From F1-120-MAGs118 sp013360535 (GTDB lineage Bacteria; Planctomycetota; UBA1135; GCA-002686595), in assembly GCA_026647215.1 (NCBI GenBank), contig JAPKHC010000015.1, positions 1 through 64,000 on the forward strand: a DNA stretch of 64,000 nt. Reading direction: 5' to 3'. The notes beneath the pieces are model-generated. The model made no database searches, was not told the origin of the DNA, and saw nothing but the letters and a program-made list of their open reading frames with translations. Position numbers and translations under genes: made by a program. This document shows, piece after piece, positions 33,158 through 43,035 of the stretch; the first letter of the stretch is position 1, and the number at the start of each line of letters is the position of its first letter.

Positions 33158-35746
33158 ATGCTTCGAACACTCGCAACCTTGTGCGCTTTCGCTCTCACGG
33201 TGCTCGCAAATCGCACACTCGCTGCGCAGCAGTCGTGCGGCGTATTCAGTCCGGAATTCACGGGCGGTGGACTCAACCAACCTCCGACCGACTTCGCGGT
33301 CTTCGATACCGGGGCCGGACTCCGACTGGTGGCAGGAGGGGAGTTCACGGTGGCGGGTTCGGTGCAGGCGCGTCGCGTCGCCCAGTGGGACGGCAGCGTG
33401 TGGTCCGAACTGGGTGCCGGCTTCAACTCCGATGTGCAGGAGCTCGCGGTCGCCGACCTCGGCGCGGGGCCGAGCCTGTACGCGACGGGTCGATTCCAGG
33501 CGAGCGGAGGTTCCCCGTGCCCGCGCATCGCGCGCTGGAACGGCGCGAGCTGGGTGGCGCTCGGCAGCGGCCTGAACAACCGGGGCTGGACGATGTGCGA
33601 GATGGCGACACCTGCGGGCAACCGCCTCGTCGTCGGCGGCGAGTTCACGACGGCGGGGGGCCAGCCTGCACTGCGCGTCGCGATGTGGGACGGCACGAGC
33701 TGGTCCGCACTGGGTTCCGGACTCGGCTCGCCGATGACGTCCGAGCGCGTCGTGGCGCTGGCGGTGCACGACGACGGCAGCGGACCGGCGCTGTACGCGG
33801 GCGGCTCGTTCCCCGGCGGAATCGCACGCTGGAACGGCTCGACTTGGTCGGTCGTCGGCGGCGGCTTGACCGGGACCTTGTTGTCCCTCGCTTCCTACGA
33901 CGACGGCCAAGGTCACCGTTACCTGCTCGCCGGCGGCAACCTTGGAAGCGGGCCCTCGAGCGCGTTGCAGGGCTGGGATGGCACGAGCTGGCAGGATCTC
34001 GGCCTTTCGAATTACGTGGGCGGGATCGACCGGATGCTCGTGCGTCAGGAGAGCGGCGGACCGGTCGCCTACCTCGCCGGCTCGTTCACCCCGAATGTCG
34101 GGGCCAGCTCGAACGTCGCGCTCGTGGCGCGCTGGACGCCGTCCTCGATCGAGGCGCTCCCGCCGCTGCTCGAACGGGTGCGCGCGCTGGATTTCTTCGA
34201 CGGCGGCAGCGGCGAGGAGCTCTTTGCGGGCGGCACGTTCACGAAGGTGACTTCCGCGCCGACTCCGATGTTGCAGCGCGTGGCGCGCCTCTCGTCGGGC
34301 GACTGGCTTCCGCTCGAGCCCGCGCGGCATGCGCTCTACAAGATCTGGGACGTTCCGCATCCGGCCGGGCTCGCCCTCGAGCCGTGGATCGACCCGACGA
34401 GCGGTGCGAGCGCCCTGTACGTGGGCGGGTTCTTCGACGGCTCGGTCGACGATCCGAACGTGCAGTTCCTCGCGCGCTGGGATGGTGCGACGGTGCAAGC
34501 CGTACCCTCGCCCGCGCAGGTTCCCATCCGCGCGCTCGGCCAGTGGCGTCCCTCGTCGACGTCCGCAGCGAGCCTCCTGGCCAGCGACCTGAACCGCACG
34601 ATCGCGTTCGACGGCACGAGCTGGACGACGCTCGGCAGCCCCTCCGCGGGCAACGTGTCCAAGTACGTCGAGTTCACGCCGCCGGGCGAGACCGAGCCGA
34701 GACTCTACGCGTTCGGAACCAACGTGTTCCCTTCGTTGCCGCAGGGCTACAGCTGCGTGCAGTTCGACGGCACGGCGTGGACGGCGCTGGGGAACGGCCT
34801 CGGCGGGGGAGTTCTCGACGCGGTCGTGTGGGACGCTCCGGGCCCCCTCCCGCGCGGGATCTACGCTGGCGGCTGGCTGTTGGGGTCCGGCCAGTCGGGG
34901 GCCCGTCTCGCCGTGTGGGACGGCACGAGCTGGACCGCCGTTCCCGGCGCATCGTTCCTGCAAGTCCACAAGCTTCGCGTCTGGGACGATGGAACGGGCG
35001 AGGCGCTGTTCGTGAGCACCGACCTCGGCCTGATGCGTTTCGACGGCGTGAACTGGAGCACGGTGGCGCAACCGACCTTCATGCTCGAGCCCCATGACGA
35101 CGGGTCGGGCCCTGCGCTGTACACCTCCGATCGCACCCGCATTCGCAACGGAGTGGAGGAGAGCTACGGCTCGGCGACCCCGACGGCCGTCTATCCGGTC
35201 GTGGCGCGCCATTGGGTCGACCAGTACGGCATCTCGCAGGGCCTGTTCTTCACCGGCACCTTCGAATCGGCCGGCGGCATGCCCGCCATCGGGCTCGCCC
35301 GCTACTGGAATCCGTGCGGCGGCGCGAGCTCCTACTGCACCGCCAAGGTGAACAGCCTCGGCTGCACGCCGGAGATCGGGTGGAGCGGGGAGCCGAGCGT
35401 CTCTGCGGTGACACCCTTCGTCGTCACCGCGTCGAACGTCATCAACCAGAAGACCGGCGGCTTCTTCTTCGGCCTGAACGGCCGCAACGCCAATCCGTTC
35501 CAAGGCGGCACGTTGTGCGTGCGCGCGCCGTTCGTGCGCACGGCCGCGCAGTCCAGTGGCGGCTCGGTCGGCGGCAGCGACTGCTCGGGTTTGCTCGCGC
35601 TCGACTTCACGCCGTACCTGCAGGGTGCGCTCGGCCCGGGCTTCAACCTCGGCGAGACCGTCGATGGCCAGTGGTGGTACCGCGATCCGCAGTCGAGCTT
35701 CTCGCTCGGCCTGACGGACGCGATCGAGTTCCAAGTGCGACCCTGA
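33158..35746 (+). CDS. Secreted beta-propeller-like protein with C-terminal Cys module (paralogue 1)
   Basis: An 862-aa exported protein. Signal peptide (ALTVLANRTLAAQQ), then a long repetitive region (about 30-720) of units carrying VAQWDGSVWSELGAGF, MWDGTSWSALGSGL and ARWNGSTWSVVGGGL, each followed by LYAGGSF- or LVVGGEF-like strands. This pattern is seen in kelch-like/beta-propeller surface proteins. The C-terminal module (about 725-862) begins SSYCTAKVNSLGC and holds WWYRDP, matching the ends of the LamG and RCC1 proteins near the left end of the window. AGAGGAG at 33142-33148 is a good ribosome site 9 nt before ATG 33158. A very similar gene follows in tandem. Location is surface or extracellular; ligand unknown. 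Confidence 0.85.
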   Translation: MLRTLATLCAFALTVLANRTLAAQQSCGVFSPEFTGGGLNQPPTDFAVFDTGAGLRLVAGGEFTVAGSVQARRVAQWDGSVWSELGAGFNSDVQELAVADLGAGPSLYATGRFQASGGSPCPRIARWNGASWVALGSGLNNRGWTMCEMATPAGNRLVVGGEFTTAGGQPALRVAMWDGTSWSALGSGLGSPMTSERVVALAVHDDGSGPALYAGGSFPGGIARWNGSTWSVVGGGLTGTLLSLASYDDGQGHRYLLAGGNLGSGPSSALQGWDGTSWQDLGLSNYVGGIDRMLVRQESGGPVAYLAGSFTPNVGASSNVALVARWTPSSIEALPPLLERVRALDFFDGGSGEELFAGGTFTKVTSAPTPMLQRVARLSSGDWLPLEPARHALYKIWDVPHPAGLALEPWIDPTSGASALYVGGFFDGSVDDPNVQFLARWDGATVQAVPSPAQVPIRALGQWRPSSTSAASLLASDLNRTIAFDGTSWTTLGSPSAGNVSKYVEFTPPGETEPRLYAFGTNVFPSLPQGYSCVQFDGTAWTALGNGLGGGVLDAVVWDAPGPLPRGIYAGGWLLGSGQSGARLAVWDGTSWTAVPGASFLQVHKLRVWDDGTGEALFVSTDLGLMRFDGVNWSTVAQPTFMLEPHDDGSGPALYTSDRTRIRNGVEESYGSATPTAVYPVVARHWVDQYGISQGLFFTGTFESAGGMPAIGLARYWNPCGGASSYCTAKVNSLGCTPEIGWSGEPSVSAVTPFVVTASNVINQKTGGFFFGLNGRNANPFQGGTLCVRAPFVRTAAQSSGGSVGGSDCSGLLALDFTPYLQGALGPGFNLGETVDGQWWYRDPQSSFSLGLTDAIEFQVRP

Positions 35747-36035
35747 ACCTCGATGGAGTCTCGGGGCCGAACGGAACGGTCCCCGCGGCGAGTGCGGCGC
35801 CGCCGAGCCCTCGGGGTTCGGGTCGGCGCCGCACGCATTCCGTGCACGATCGGTCGCGCGCCGAGCGGTCAGCGCGGGTCGGTGGGACGCTTTTTGACGG
35901 GCTGCGCCCGGGAAGTCGTGCGACTGGCTACCCTCGAGTGACCTCGGGCCGGGTCTCGCGCTAATCCCGGCGTTCGCCAACGCTCCCCTGCGTGTCCGCA
36001 TGGGGGGGCTGGCCCGAGAGAGAGGCAATCGACCG

Positions 36036-38627
36036 ATGACCCACCCGCTCGCAACCCACTTCGTCCTCGCCTTCGCCGTTCTGGGGGCTCCTGCGCTCGC
36101 TACGCAGCAGTCCTGCGGCGTTTTCAGCCCGGAATTCGCCGGGGGCGGTTTCGACCGCCCGCCGATGGACTTCGAGCCGTTCGACCTCGGGGCGGGGCCG
36201 CGGCTGGTCGCGGCGGGGGAGTTCACGGTCGCCGGTTCGGTCCAGGCGCGGCGCGTCGCCCAGTGGGACGGCAGCGCCTGGGCCGAGGTCGGCCCGGGCT
36301 TCAATGCCGAGGTCTACGATCTCGAATCCGTCGATCTGGGCAGCGGGCCCCAGCTCTTCGCCACCGGGCGCTTCCAGTCGAGCGGGGGCCTGACGCGCAA
36401 CCGCATCGCGCGCTGGAACGGCACGGGCTGGGTCTCACTCGGCAGCGGCCTCAACGACTCGGGCTGGGCCCTGTGCGACTACCCGACGCCCGCGGGCCAC
36501 CGGCTCGTCGTCGGCGGCGAATTCACGATCGTCGGCGGCCAGTTCGCGCTGCACGTCGCGATGTGGGACGGCACGAGCTGGTCCCCGTTGGGCGCGGGCA
36601 TCGGCTCGCTTTCCACCAGCGCTCGCGTGCGCGCGCTCGCGATGCACGACGACGGCACCGGGCCGGCGCTCTACGCCGCCGGTGAGTTCCCGGGTGGTGT
36701 CGCGCGCTTCGACGGGACGGCGTGGTCGGTGGTCGGCGGGGGCCTTCTCGGCACGCCGCAGTCGCTGGCTTCTTTCGACGACGGGCAGGGGAATCGCTAC
36801 CTGATGGTCGGCGGCAACTTCCCCGGCTCCGGGACGAGCGTGCTCAAGGGCTGGAACGGCGCGAGCTGGGAGGAACTCGGCCTGACGGGCTACACCGGCG
36901 GCATCGACCGCATCGTCGTGCGTCAGGAGAGTGCAGGCCCCGCGGCCTACCTCGCCGGTTCGTTCGAGCCGTGGCTCGGCGCGAGCTCCACGGCGCGCCT
37001 GCCCGCGCGCTGGACGCCGAGCTCGATCGGCACCTACCCGCTGCTGGACGAGCGTGTCCGCGCCATCGAGTTCTTCGACAACGGTGCGGGAGCCGAGCTG
37101 ATCGCCGGCGGCGCCTTCTCGTTCGTGGCGTCGGCGCCGGAGCCGCAGCTGCAGCGCGTCGCGCGGCTCGTCGCAGGCGAGTGGCGGCACGTCGAGTCGC
37201 CGCGCCACGCCCTCTACCGGCCCAACCCGCTGGTGAGCCTCCAGGGCCTCGCCATCCGGGCCTGGACGAGCCCGGTGACCGGCGCGCGCGACCTGTACGT
37301 CGGCGGCAACTTCGGAGGCTCGACGGACGATCCGAACGTGCAGTACGTCGCGCGTTGGGACGGCGCAGCGTTCACGAACGTTCCGGCGCCCGTCGCCGGT
37401 CCGGTCGCGAGCTTCTGCGAATGGCGAGCCGCTCCCGGCGCGGCTCCGTCGCTCGTGATCGGCGCGTCCAACGGAATCCACGCCTGGGATGGTGCGACGT
37501 TCCAGCCGCTCGGCGCCGCCAACGGCAACGCTCCCAAGGCGATGGTCGAGTTCACGCCTCCCGGCGCGTCGGCTCCGCTGCTGTACGCCTTCGGTTCCGG
37601 GCTCTTTCCGAGCACGCCCACGGCCACCTTCGCCGCGCAGTTCGACGGCTCGAACTGGGGCGCGCTGCCCGGTCCGACCCTCTCGGGGACGGTCGAGGAC
37701 GCGCTCGTATGGGACCCGCCCGGCGCGCTTCCCGAGGGCATCGTCATCTCGGGCAACCTCAACAGCGTCGGCGGCGTCGCGACGAACGGCCTCGCGCACT
37801 TCGACGGCCTGACTTGGACCGCGCTCGGCGGCGGCTTCACGAGCTCCTACGAGCTGTGCCTCTTCGACGATGGCAACGGCGAGGCGCTCTTCGCCAACAC
37901 CAACGCCGGGCTGCGTCGGTTCGACGGCATGAACTGGACCGCGGCCGGGCCCACGGGGGCGTTGCTCGAGGTCTTCGACGACGGCTCGGGCCCCGCGCTC
38001 TACCTCTCCGACCGCGTGCGCCTGCGCAATGGCGTGCAGGAGCCCTTCGGCGCGGCGACGTTGAACGCCGACTATCCGTGGGACGCGCACGCCTGGGTCG
38101 ACGAGCACGGCCTGTCGCAGGGCCTGTTCTTCAACGGCTACTTCGATGCGCTCGGCGGCACGCCGGCGATGGGCCTCGCGCGCTACTGGAACCCGTGCGG
38201 CTACGCGACCACGTACTGCAGCGCGAAGGTCAACAGCCTCGGCTGCACGCCGCAGATCGGCTGGAGCGGTGTTCCGAGCGCGACGGGCACGTCGCCGTTC
38301 GTGATCTCGGCCTCCAACGTGCTCAACCAGAAGTCGGGCTTGCTCTTCTATGGCACGACGGGCCGCATCGCGAAGGCGTTCCAAGGTGGCACGCTGTGCG
38401 TGCGCTCGCCCGTGCGCCGCACGCCGGTGCGGGTGAGCGGTGGCTCGCTCGGCGCCCCCGATTGTTCGGGCACGTTCGCGCTCGACTTCACGCCCTACCT
38501 GCAGGGTTCGGTCGGCCCAGGCTTCAACTTCGGTGACACCGTCAACGTGCAGTGGTGGTACCGCGATCCGCAGTCGAGCTTCTCGACCGGCCTGACCGAC
38601 GCGCTCGAGTTCCAGGCTCGACCGTAG
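36036..38627 (+). CDS. Secreted beta-propeller-like protein with C-terminal Cys module (paralogue 2)
   Basis: An 863-aa exported protein collinear with the preceding gene from the mature N-terminus (QQSCGVFSPEF) to the last residues (ALEFQARP). It has the same WDGxxW / GGEF repeat units, and the C-terminal module again starts at residue 725 (TTYCSAKVNSLGCTPQIG). Similarity continues a short way into the 3' flank (CTCCGGGGCC versus CTCGGGGCC), so the duplication included downstream DNA. The paralogues differ mostly in scattered surface positions and in the signal peptide. ATG 36036 is preferred over 36000 because it gives a normal signal. The 289-bp gap before it has no gene but includes a possible hairpin near 35763. 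Confidence 0.85.
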   Translation: MTHPLATHFVLAFAVLGAPALATQQSCGVFSPEFAGGGFDRPPMDFEPFDLGAGPRLVAAGEFTVAGSVQARRVAQWDGSAWAEVGPGFNAEVYDLESVDLGSGPQLFATGRFQSSGGLTRNRIARWNGTGWVSLGSGLNDSGWALCDYPTPAGHRLVVGGEFTIVGGQFALHVAMWDGTSWSPLGAGIGSLSTSARVRALAMHDDGTGPALYAAGEFPGGVARFDGTAWSVVGGGLLGTPQSLASFDDGQGNRYLMVGGNFPGSGTSVLKGWNGASWEELGLTGYTGGIDRIVVRQESAGPAAYLAGSFEPWLGASSTARLPARWTPSSIGTYPLLDERVRAIEFFDNGAGAELIAGGAFSFVASAPEPQLQRVARLVAGEWRHVESPRHALYRPNPLVSLQGLAIRAWTSPVTGARDLYVGGNFGGSTDDPNVQYVARWDGAAFTNVPAPVAGPVASFCEWRAAPGAAPSLVIGASNGIHAWDGATFQPLGAANGNAPKAMVEFTPPGASAPLLYAFGSGLFPSTPTATFAAQFDGSNWGALPGPTLSGTVEDALVWDPPGALPEGIVISGNLNSVGGVATNGLAHFDGLTWTALGGGFTSSYELCLFDDGNGEALFANTNAGLRRFDGMNWTAAGPTGALLEVFDDGSGPALYLSDRVRLRNGVQEPFGAATLNADYPWDAHAWVDEHGLSQGLFFNGYFDALGGTPAMGLARYWNPCGYATTYCSAKVNSLGCTPQIGWSGVPSATGTSPFVISASNVLNQKSGLLFYGTTGRIAKAFQGGTLCVRSPVRRTPVRVSGGSLGAPDCSGTFALDFTPYLQGSVGPGFNFGDTVNVQWWYRDPQSSFSTGLTDALEFQARP

Positions 38628-38736
38628 CGGCGGTTCAAGGACTCCGGGGCCAAACAGGAGTGGCACCGGATACGCGCGCGGCGCTGGCGAGCCTCGGGGA
38701 CTCGCGCAGCGCCGCGCGGGTTCGGGGAGCGAGAGT

Positions 38737-41142
38737 TCAGCGCGAGCGACGGGCGCCGAGGCGCAGCTCGAGCGTCGTCGTCGCGCCGGGTTCGAAGGGC
38801 ACGGGCGGGCCGGGTTCGCGCTCGGGATGGAGCGCGACGGCGCGCAGGTTGCGGCCGCTGGGCAGGCGCGAAATCGTGAATGAACCGGCCGCGTCGGCGC
38901 GCGCGGGCTCGTGGTAGAGGAAACCCTCGCCGCCGGTCTTGCGCAGCTCGGCGTCGGTCTCGGCGAGCTCGGCACGCGACAGCTCGCCGGGCCCGAGGAT
39001 CGCGATCCAGGCCTTTTCCGCGGCTTTTCCGTCCTTTTCGAGCACGCGCCCACGCACGGGGAGCCCTTCGGTCAGCCGGATCTCGAGCGGACCGACGATG
39101 TCGCGGGGCCCGAGCTCAAAGGGACCTTCGAAGGTCGGCGCGAAGCCCATGACGGTCACCGCGACGAGGTAACGGCCCGCGGGCAGGCCGTCGTGCACGA
39201 ACGTGTGCGGCGGGGGACGCTCCACGCCGTCGCTCTCGATCTGCGCGACCTGCGCGATGCGCATGCGGTCGTAGAGCGGCCACCAGTCGCCGTCGCGCAG
39301 CGCGGGGGAATCGTCGGGAACGCTGACGAGGTCGATGTCGAGCACGTCGAGCGCCACCGGTGCGCCGGTCGCCGCGTGGACCACGCTGCCGTGGATCTCC
39401 GCGTCGTGCGTGCCGACGTCGCGCGTCTCTCCGCGCGGCTTGAGCGTGAGCTCGAGCGGCGGACCACCCGGCATGACGCCGTGCAGCGTGAAGCTCGAGT
39501 GCCTCTCGGACTTGAAGCGCAGCGTGTGCGGCACCGGCGCGAGCGCGGAGATCGCGACGTGCTCGGGATCGACGACCCGCGCGTGGAACCACTCGTTGGA
39601 GTCGCCGTCGGTCGCGTACAGCTGCACCCAACCCGTCGCCGGAACCGCCTTGGCCGCCGCGGGCGCGCCGTTTTCATCGAGAATCCGTGCGACGATCTCG
39701 GTTCCGCGCGCGAGCCGGAACTCGCGCGTCAGCGCGCCCGGAGCGGAGAGCTCGACCCGCTCGCGCAGCACCGCGAACCCATCGTCGCGTCGCTCGACCC
39801 GCACGACCTTCGGGCCGATGCGGCTGCCTGTCAGCCGCACGAAGCCGTTGGCGTCGCAGGTTGCCCCCGTCTCGTGGTCGAGCCACGTCGACGCGCCGTT
39901 GCGCGCGGGCTTGTAGACGTACACATGCGCCTTCGGCACAGGCCGACCCGCCTCGTCGACGACCGTGACCTCGAGCGACCACTCGCCCGGCTGGTCGAGC
40001 AGCTCCTCGCGCAGCTGCACGTTGCGCCACGGCAACTCCGCGCCGGCGCTCGCACGCACGAGGCCATCCTCGTGGTGCAACGATCCCGCGTGCACGTCGA
40101 GCGCGTAGACCTCGCCCGATTCGAGCCCGACCGGCAGCTCGAGCGTGAACAGGCCGTTGCGATCGGTCGTCGCGCGCGCTCCAAGGAGCGCCATCTTCCC
40201 CTCGCGGCGCACGGAACTCGCGCGCACTTCCGCTCCGGCCACCGCGAGGCCGAGCGTGTCGAGCACGCGGCCCTCGAGGCGCGCCGGCGCGAATTTCGCG
40301 GCCTTTTCGTCGGGATTTTCGGGGTTCGTGGCGTCGGTCGAGCTCGCGCCCGCGACCTCGACCCGTCCTTCGCCCACCGGCTCGCTCTCCCTCGGGCGCT
40401 CGAGACCCGTGGTGCCCGCGTTCGCGACGCTCTCCAGCGGCTCTCGATCCTCGAGGAGCAAGATCGCCGCCGTGCTCGAGGCGGCGACGAGCACGAGCGC
40501 ACCGAGCGCGAGCGGCGACAGCGCGAAGGCCGCCGGCTTGAGCGCGAGCAGGCGCGCTTCGAGCCCGTGGGGGACCTTTGGCGCTTCGAGTCGCGCGAGG
40601 TGTTCGCCGAGCTCGGGCACCACGGCCGCGAAGCCCAGTTTCCCGAGCCGCTCGCGCAGCTTCTCGAGCGCACGCTGCACGCGCCCGTGCGCGCTCGGTT
40701 CCGAGATCGCGAGCGCCGTGCCGACCTCCGCGAAGGTCATTCCCTCGCCAAAACGCAGCGCGAGCGCATGCCGCAGCTCGTCGGGCAACTGCTCGACTTC
40801 CTGCGCCAGCCGCTCCGCCAATTCGCGCGCTTCCGTCGTTTCCCGCTTCGCCTTTTCCCGCTCGTTGCGCTGCATCGCGACCTCCGCTTCCCGGCGCGCG
40901 CGCGCCCGCTCGGAGCGAAGGCCCATCGACGCCTCGCGCGCTGCGGCGCAGCGCAACAGCTTCCCGAGGTCGCGGGCGCCCGAGATGTCGAGCCGCCCTT
41001 CGAGCACACGCCGGAACACCTCGGCCGTCGCATCGTTCGCAGCCGCTTCGTCGCGCGCCACTCGCCGGGCCGCGCGAAAAGCCTCGGCGTGGTGCTCGCG
41101 CACCACACTCTCGAACAAGGCCGGATCCAGGGTTCGCCGCAT
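38737..41142 (-). CDS. Sigma-70 family (ECF-like) factor fused to TM helix and extracytoplasmic carboxypeptidase-regulatory domains
   Basis: An 801-aa fusion. Residues 5-75 correspond to sigma region 2 (LFESVVREHHAEAFRAARRVA, AEVFRRVLEG), about 118-172 to region 4 with its HTH (LRFGEGMTFAEVGTALAISE). A single membrane helix follows at about 205-230 (LSPLALGALVLVAASSTAAILLL). The outer 560 residues contain several CarboxypepD_reg-type beta modules (LEGRVLDTLGLAVAGAEVRA, LEVTVVDEAGRPVPKAHVYV, PVRGRVLEKDGKAAEKAWIA). So a transcription factor domain is tethered to the membrane with a large outside part. AAGGAG 6 nt before ATG 41142 decides the start against the ATG at 41181. It is divergent from a small lipoprotein gene 139 bp away. 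Confidence 0.87.
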   Translation of the reverse strand: MRRTLDPALFESVVREHHAEAFRAARRVARDEAAANDATAEVFRRVLEGRLDISGARDLGKLLRCAAAREASMGLRSERARARREAEVAMQRNEREKAKRETTEARELAERLAQEVEQLPDELRHALALRFGEGMTFAEVGTALAISEPSAHGRVQRALEKLRERLGKLGFAAVVPELGEHLARLEAPKVPHGLEARLLALKPAAFALSPLALGALVLVAASSTAAILLLEDREPLESVANAGTTGLERPRESEPVGEGRVEVAGASSTDATNPENPDEKAAKFAPARLEGRVLDTLGLAVAGAEVRASSVRREGKMALLGARATTDRNGLFTLELPVGLESGEVYALDVHAGSLHHEDGLVRASAGAELPWRNVQLREELLDQPGEWSLEVTVVDEAGRPVPKAHVYVYKPARNGASTWLDHETGATCDANGFVRLTGSRIGPKVVRVERRDDGFAVLRERVELSAPGALTREFRLARGTEIVARILDENGAPAAAKAVPATGWVQLYATDGDSNEWFHARVVDPEHVAISALAPVPHTLRFKSERHSSFTLHGVMPGGPPLELTLKPRGETRDVGTHDAEIHGSVVHAATGAPVALDVLDIDLVSVPDDSPALRDGDWWPLYDRMRIAQVAQIESDGVERPPPHTFVHDGLPAGRYLVAVTVMGFAPTFEGPFELGPRDIVGPLEIRLTEGLPVRGRVLEKDGKAAEKAWIAILGPGELSRAELAETDAELRKTGGEGFLYHEPARADAAGSFTISRLPSGRNLRAVALHPEREPGPPVPFEPGATTTLELRLGARRSR

Positions 41143-41281
41143 GCCGTCTCCTTCGCTCCGCGCGGTTCGCGCGCATTCCATGTGCCCTCTGGATGCGAAG
41201 ACCGGCCCGATCTTAGGTGGGAAACCGGAAAAACTGGGCGCGCGAGCACGCGGGCGAAGCTGTTCGTAGCCTCAGGCCACC

Positions 41282-41743
41282 ATGCAACTTCGCAACCTTC
41301 GCCGCGTCGTACTCGCCTCGCTCCTGCTCGTCGGTTGCCGGACTGCTGCGGAGGAGCGCGACCGCCGGGAGGTGCTCGCGACCTTCCAGGGCTTCTTCGA
41401 CTGGATCGAGACCGGCGAGCCCGCGCGCGCGGACGCGACCGTGTTGCCCGAGGCCGCGTTCGCCAACGTCCGCCAGACGGACGGCAAGGCCGAGGTGCGC
41501 CACTTCACGATGGCCGGGTCGCTCGCCAGGCGCCCGACGGACACGCGCGCCCTGCGCGAGTCGATCGTCGGCGAGCCGACGGTGCTGATCGACGGCGACA
41601 TCGCGACGGTCTGGTGCAACTACGAGTTCCATGTCGACGGCAAGCTCAGCCACACCGGCATCGACTCTTTCTCGTTGTTTCGCACGCCCGCGGGCTGGCG
41701 CGTCGCGGGAGGCGCCTACAGCATCCTCGAGGCGCGTCCCTGA
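41282..41743 (+). CDS. Small lipoprotein with SnoaL/NTF2-like domain
   Basis: A 153-aa lipoprotein (lipobox LLVGC, Cys19). The mature part has the cone-shaped NTF2-like pattern: helix (VLATFQGFFDWIETG), then strands ending in TVWCNYEFHVDGKLSHTGID, FSLFRTPAGWRVAGGAYSI. This resembles the putative lumazine-binding/SnoaL-like group, which contains both enzymes and pure binding proteins. No catalytic residues can be assigned. It is divergent from the membrane-bound sigma fusion over 139 bp, so shared regulation is possible. Confidence 0.72.
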   Translation: MQLRNLRRVVLASLLLVGCRTAAEERDRREVLATFQGFFDWIETGEPARADATVLPEAAFANVRQTDGKAEVRHFTMAGSLARRPTDTRALRESIVGEPTVLIDGDIATVWCNYEFHVDGKLSHTGIDSFSLFRTPAGWRVAGGAYSILEARP

Positions 41744-41893
41744 GCCGCGGACGGCCGGGATTCGGGCTCGACCTACGGAAAACGTTGCAAGGGCGGGGGT
41801 GAGGCGGGCGAAGTGCGGCAGCGGAGCGCGACGCGGGCGGGGGGCCGCTGCTAGAGTCTTCGGCCTCAAAACCCGGCCGGAAGGGTCCGCACC

Positions 41894-43033
41894 ATGCCCA
41901 CGTTGTTCGTCCCCAAGGAGTCCCGAAGCGGTGAAACCCGCGTCGCGGCGACGCCCGAAACCATCAAGAACCTCGCCAAGGCGGGGCTCACCGTGATGGT
42001 CGAGCGCGGCGCTGGCGTGCCCGCGAGTTTCACCGACGCGATGTTCGAGGCCGTCGGAGCCAAGCTGTGTGGCCCCGAGGGCTGGAGCAGCGCCGACATC
42101 GTCGCGAAGGTCGCGCCGCCGACTGCGGAAGAAGCTGCGCGCCTGCAGAAGGGCGGGATCCTGATCTCGTTCATCTCGCCGTCGGCGAACCTGGCCCTCG
42201 TCGCGAAGCTGCGCGAACAGGGCGTGTCGACGCTCGCGATGGAGCTCGTCCCGCGCATCACGCGCGCGCAGGCGATGGACGCGTTGTCGTCGCAGGCGAC
42301 GGTCGCCGGCTACAAGGCCGTGCTGATCGGCGCGTCGCACCTCGCGAAGATGTGCCCGCTGCTGATGACCGCGGCTGGCACCGTCCCGCCGGCGAAGGCG
42401 GTCGTGTTCGGCGCCGGTGTCGCGGGCCTGCAGGCGATCGCGACGGCCAAGCGGCTGGGCTGCACGGTCGAAGCGACCGACGTGCGCATGGCGGCGCGCG
42501 AGCAGGTGCTCTCGCTCGGCGCGAAGTTCATCGATGTCCCCGGCATGGGCGACATGGAAGGCTCCGGCGGTTACGCGAAGGAGCAGACGCCGGAATTCCT
42601 CGAGAAACAACGCCAGGAAGTCGCCAAGCGCGTCGCCGAGGCGGACCTCGTGATCACGACCGCGCAGATCCCCGGCCGACCGGCGCCCAAGCTCGTCAGC
42701 CGCGCGATGGTCGAGTCGATGAAGCCCGGTGCGGTGGTCGTCGACCTCGCGGTCGAGAGCGGCGGCAACTGCGAGCTGTCGAAGCTCGGCGAAGTTGTCC
42801 TGCACAACGGCGTGAAGATCGTCGGCATCCCCAACCTGCCGGCGACCGTGCCGTTCCACGCCTCCGAGCTCTACGCCAAGAACATCCTCAACCTCGTCAA
42901 GCTGTTCGTGCAGAAGGACGGGACCCTGAACAAGGACTTCAAGGACGAGGTGCTCGCCGGCTGCCTGCTCACGCACGCGGGCGAAGTGACCCACAAGGCG
43001 ACGGCGGAAGCGCTCGTCGCGGGAGCGAAGTGA
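41894..43033 (+). CDS. pntAA: NAD(P) transhydrogenase subunit alpha part 1
   Basis: A 379-aa NAD(H)-binding component (domain I) of the proton-translocating transhydrogenase, which makes NADPH from NADH using the proton gradient. N-terminal PKESRSGETRVAATPETIKNL is the family signature; the Rossmann motif is VVFGAGVAGLQAIATAKRLG; DVRMAAREQVLSLGAKF, ITTAQIPGRPAPKL and MKPGAVVVDLAVESGGNCE follow in the expected order. GGAAGGG upstream is a reasonable ribosome site. First of three genes; the next starts 2 nt after this stop. Confidence 0.96.
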   Translation: MPTLFVPKESRSGETRVAATPETIKNLAKAGLTVMVERGAGVPASFTDAMFEAVGAKLCGPEGWSSADIVAKVAPPTAEEAARLQKGGILISFISPSANLALVAKLREQGVSTLAMELVPRITRAQAMDALSSQATVAGYKAVLIGASHLAKMCPLLMTAAGTVPPAKAVVFGAGVAGLQAIATAKRLGCTVEATDVRMAAREQVLSLGAKFIDVPGMGDMEGSGGYAKEQTPEFLEKQRQEVAKRVAEADLVITTAQIPGRPAPKLVSRAMVESMKPGAVVVDLAVESGGNCELSKLGEVVLHNGVKIVGIPNLPATVPFHASELYAKNILNLVKLFVQKDGTLNKDFKDEVLAGCLLTHAGEVTHKATAEALVAGAK

Positions 43034-43035
43034 CC

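Noticed and set aside
36435..39053. Long minus-strand frame of 872 codons through the propeller-like gene into the sigma fusion
   Set aside because: It is antisense to paralogue 2 and overlaps the sigma fusion in a different frame, with no recognisable domain.
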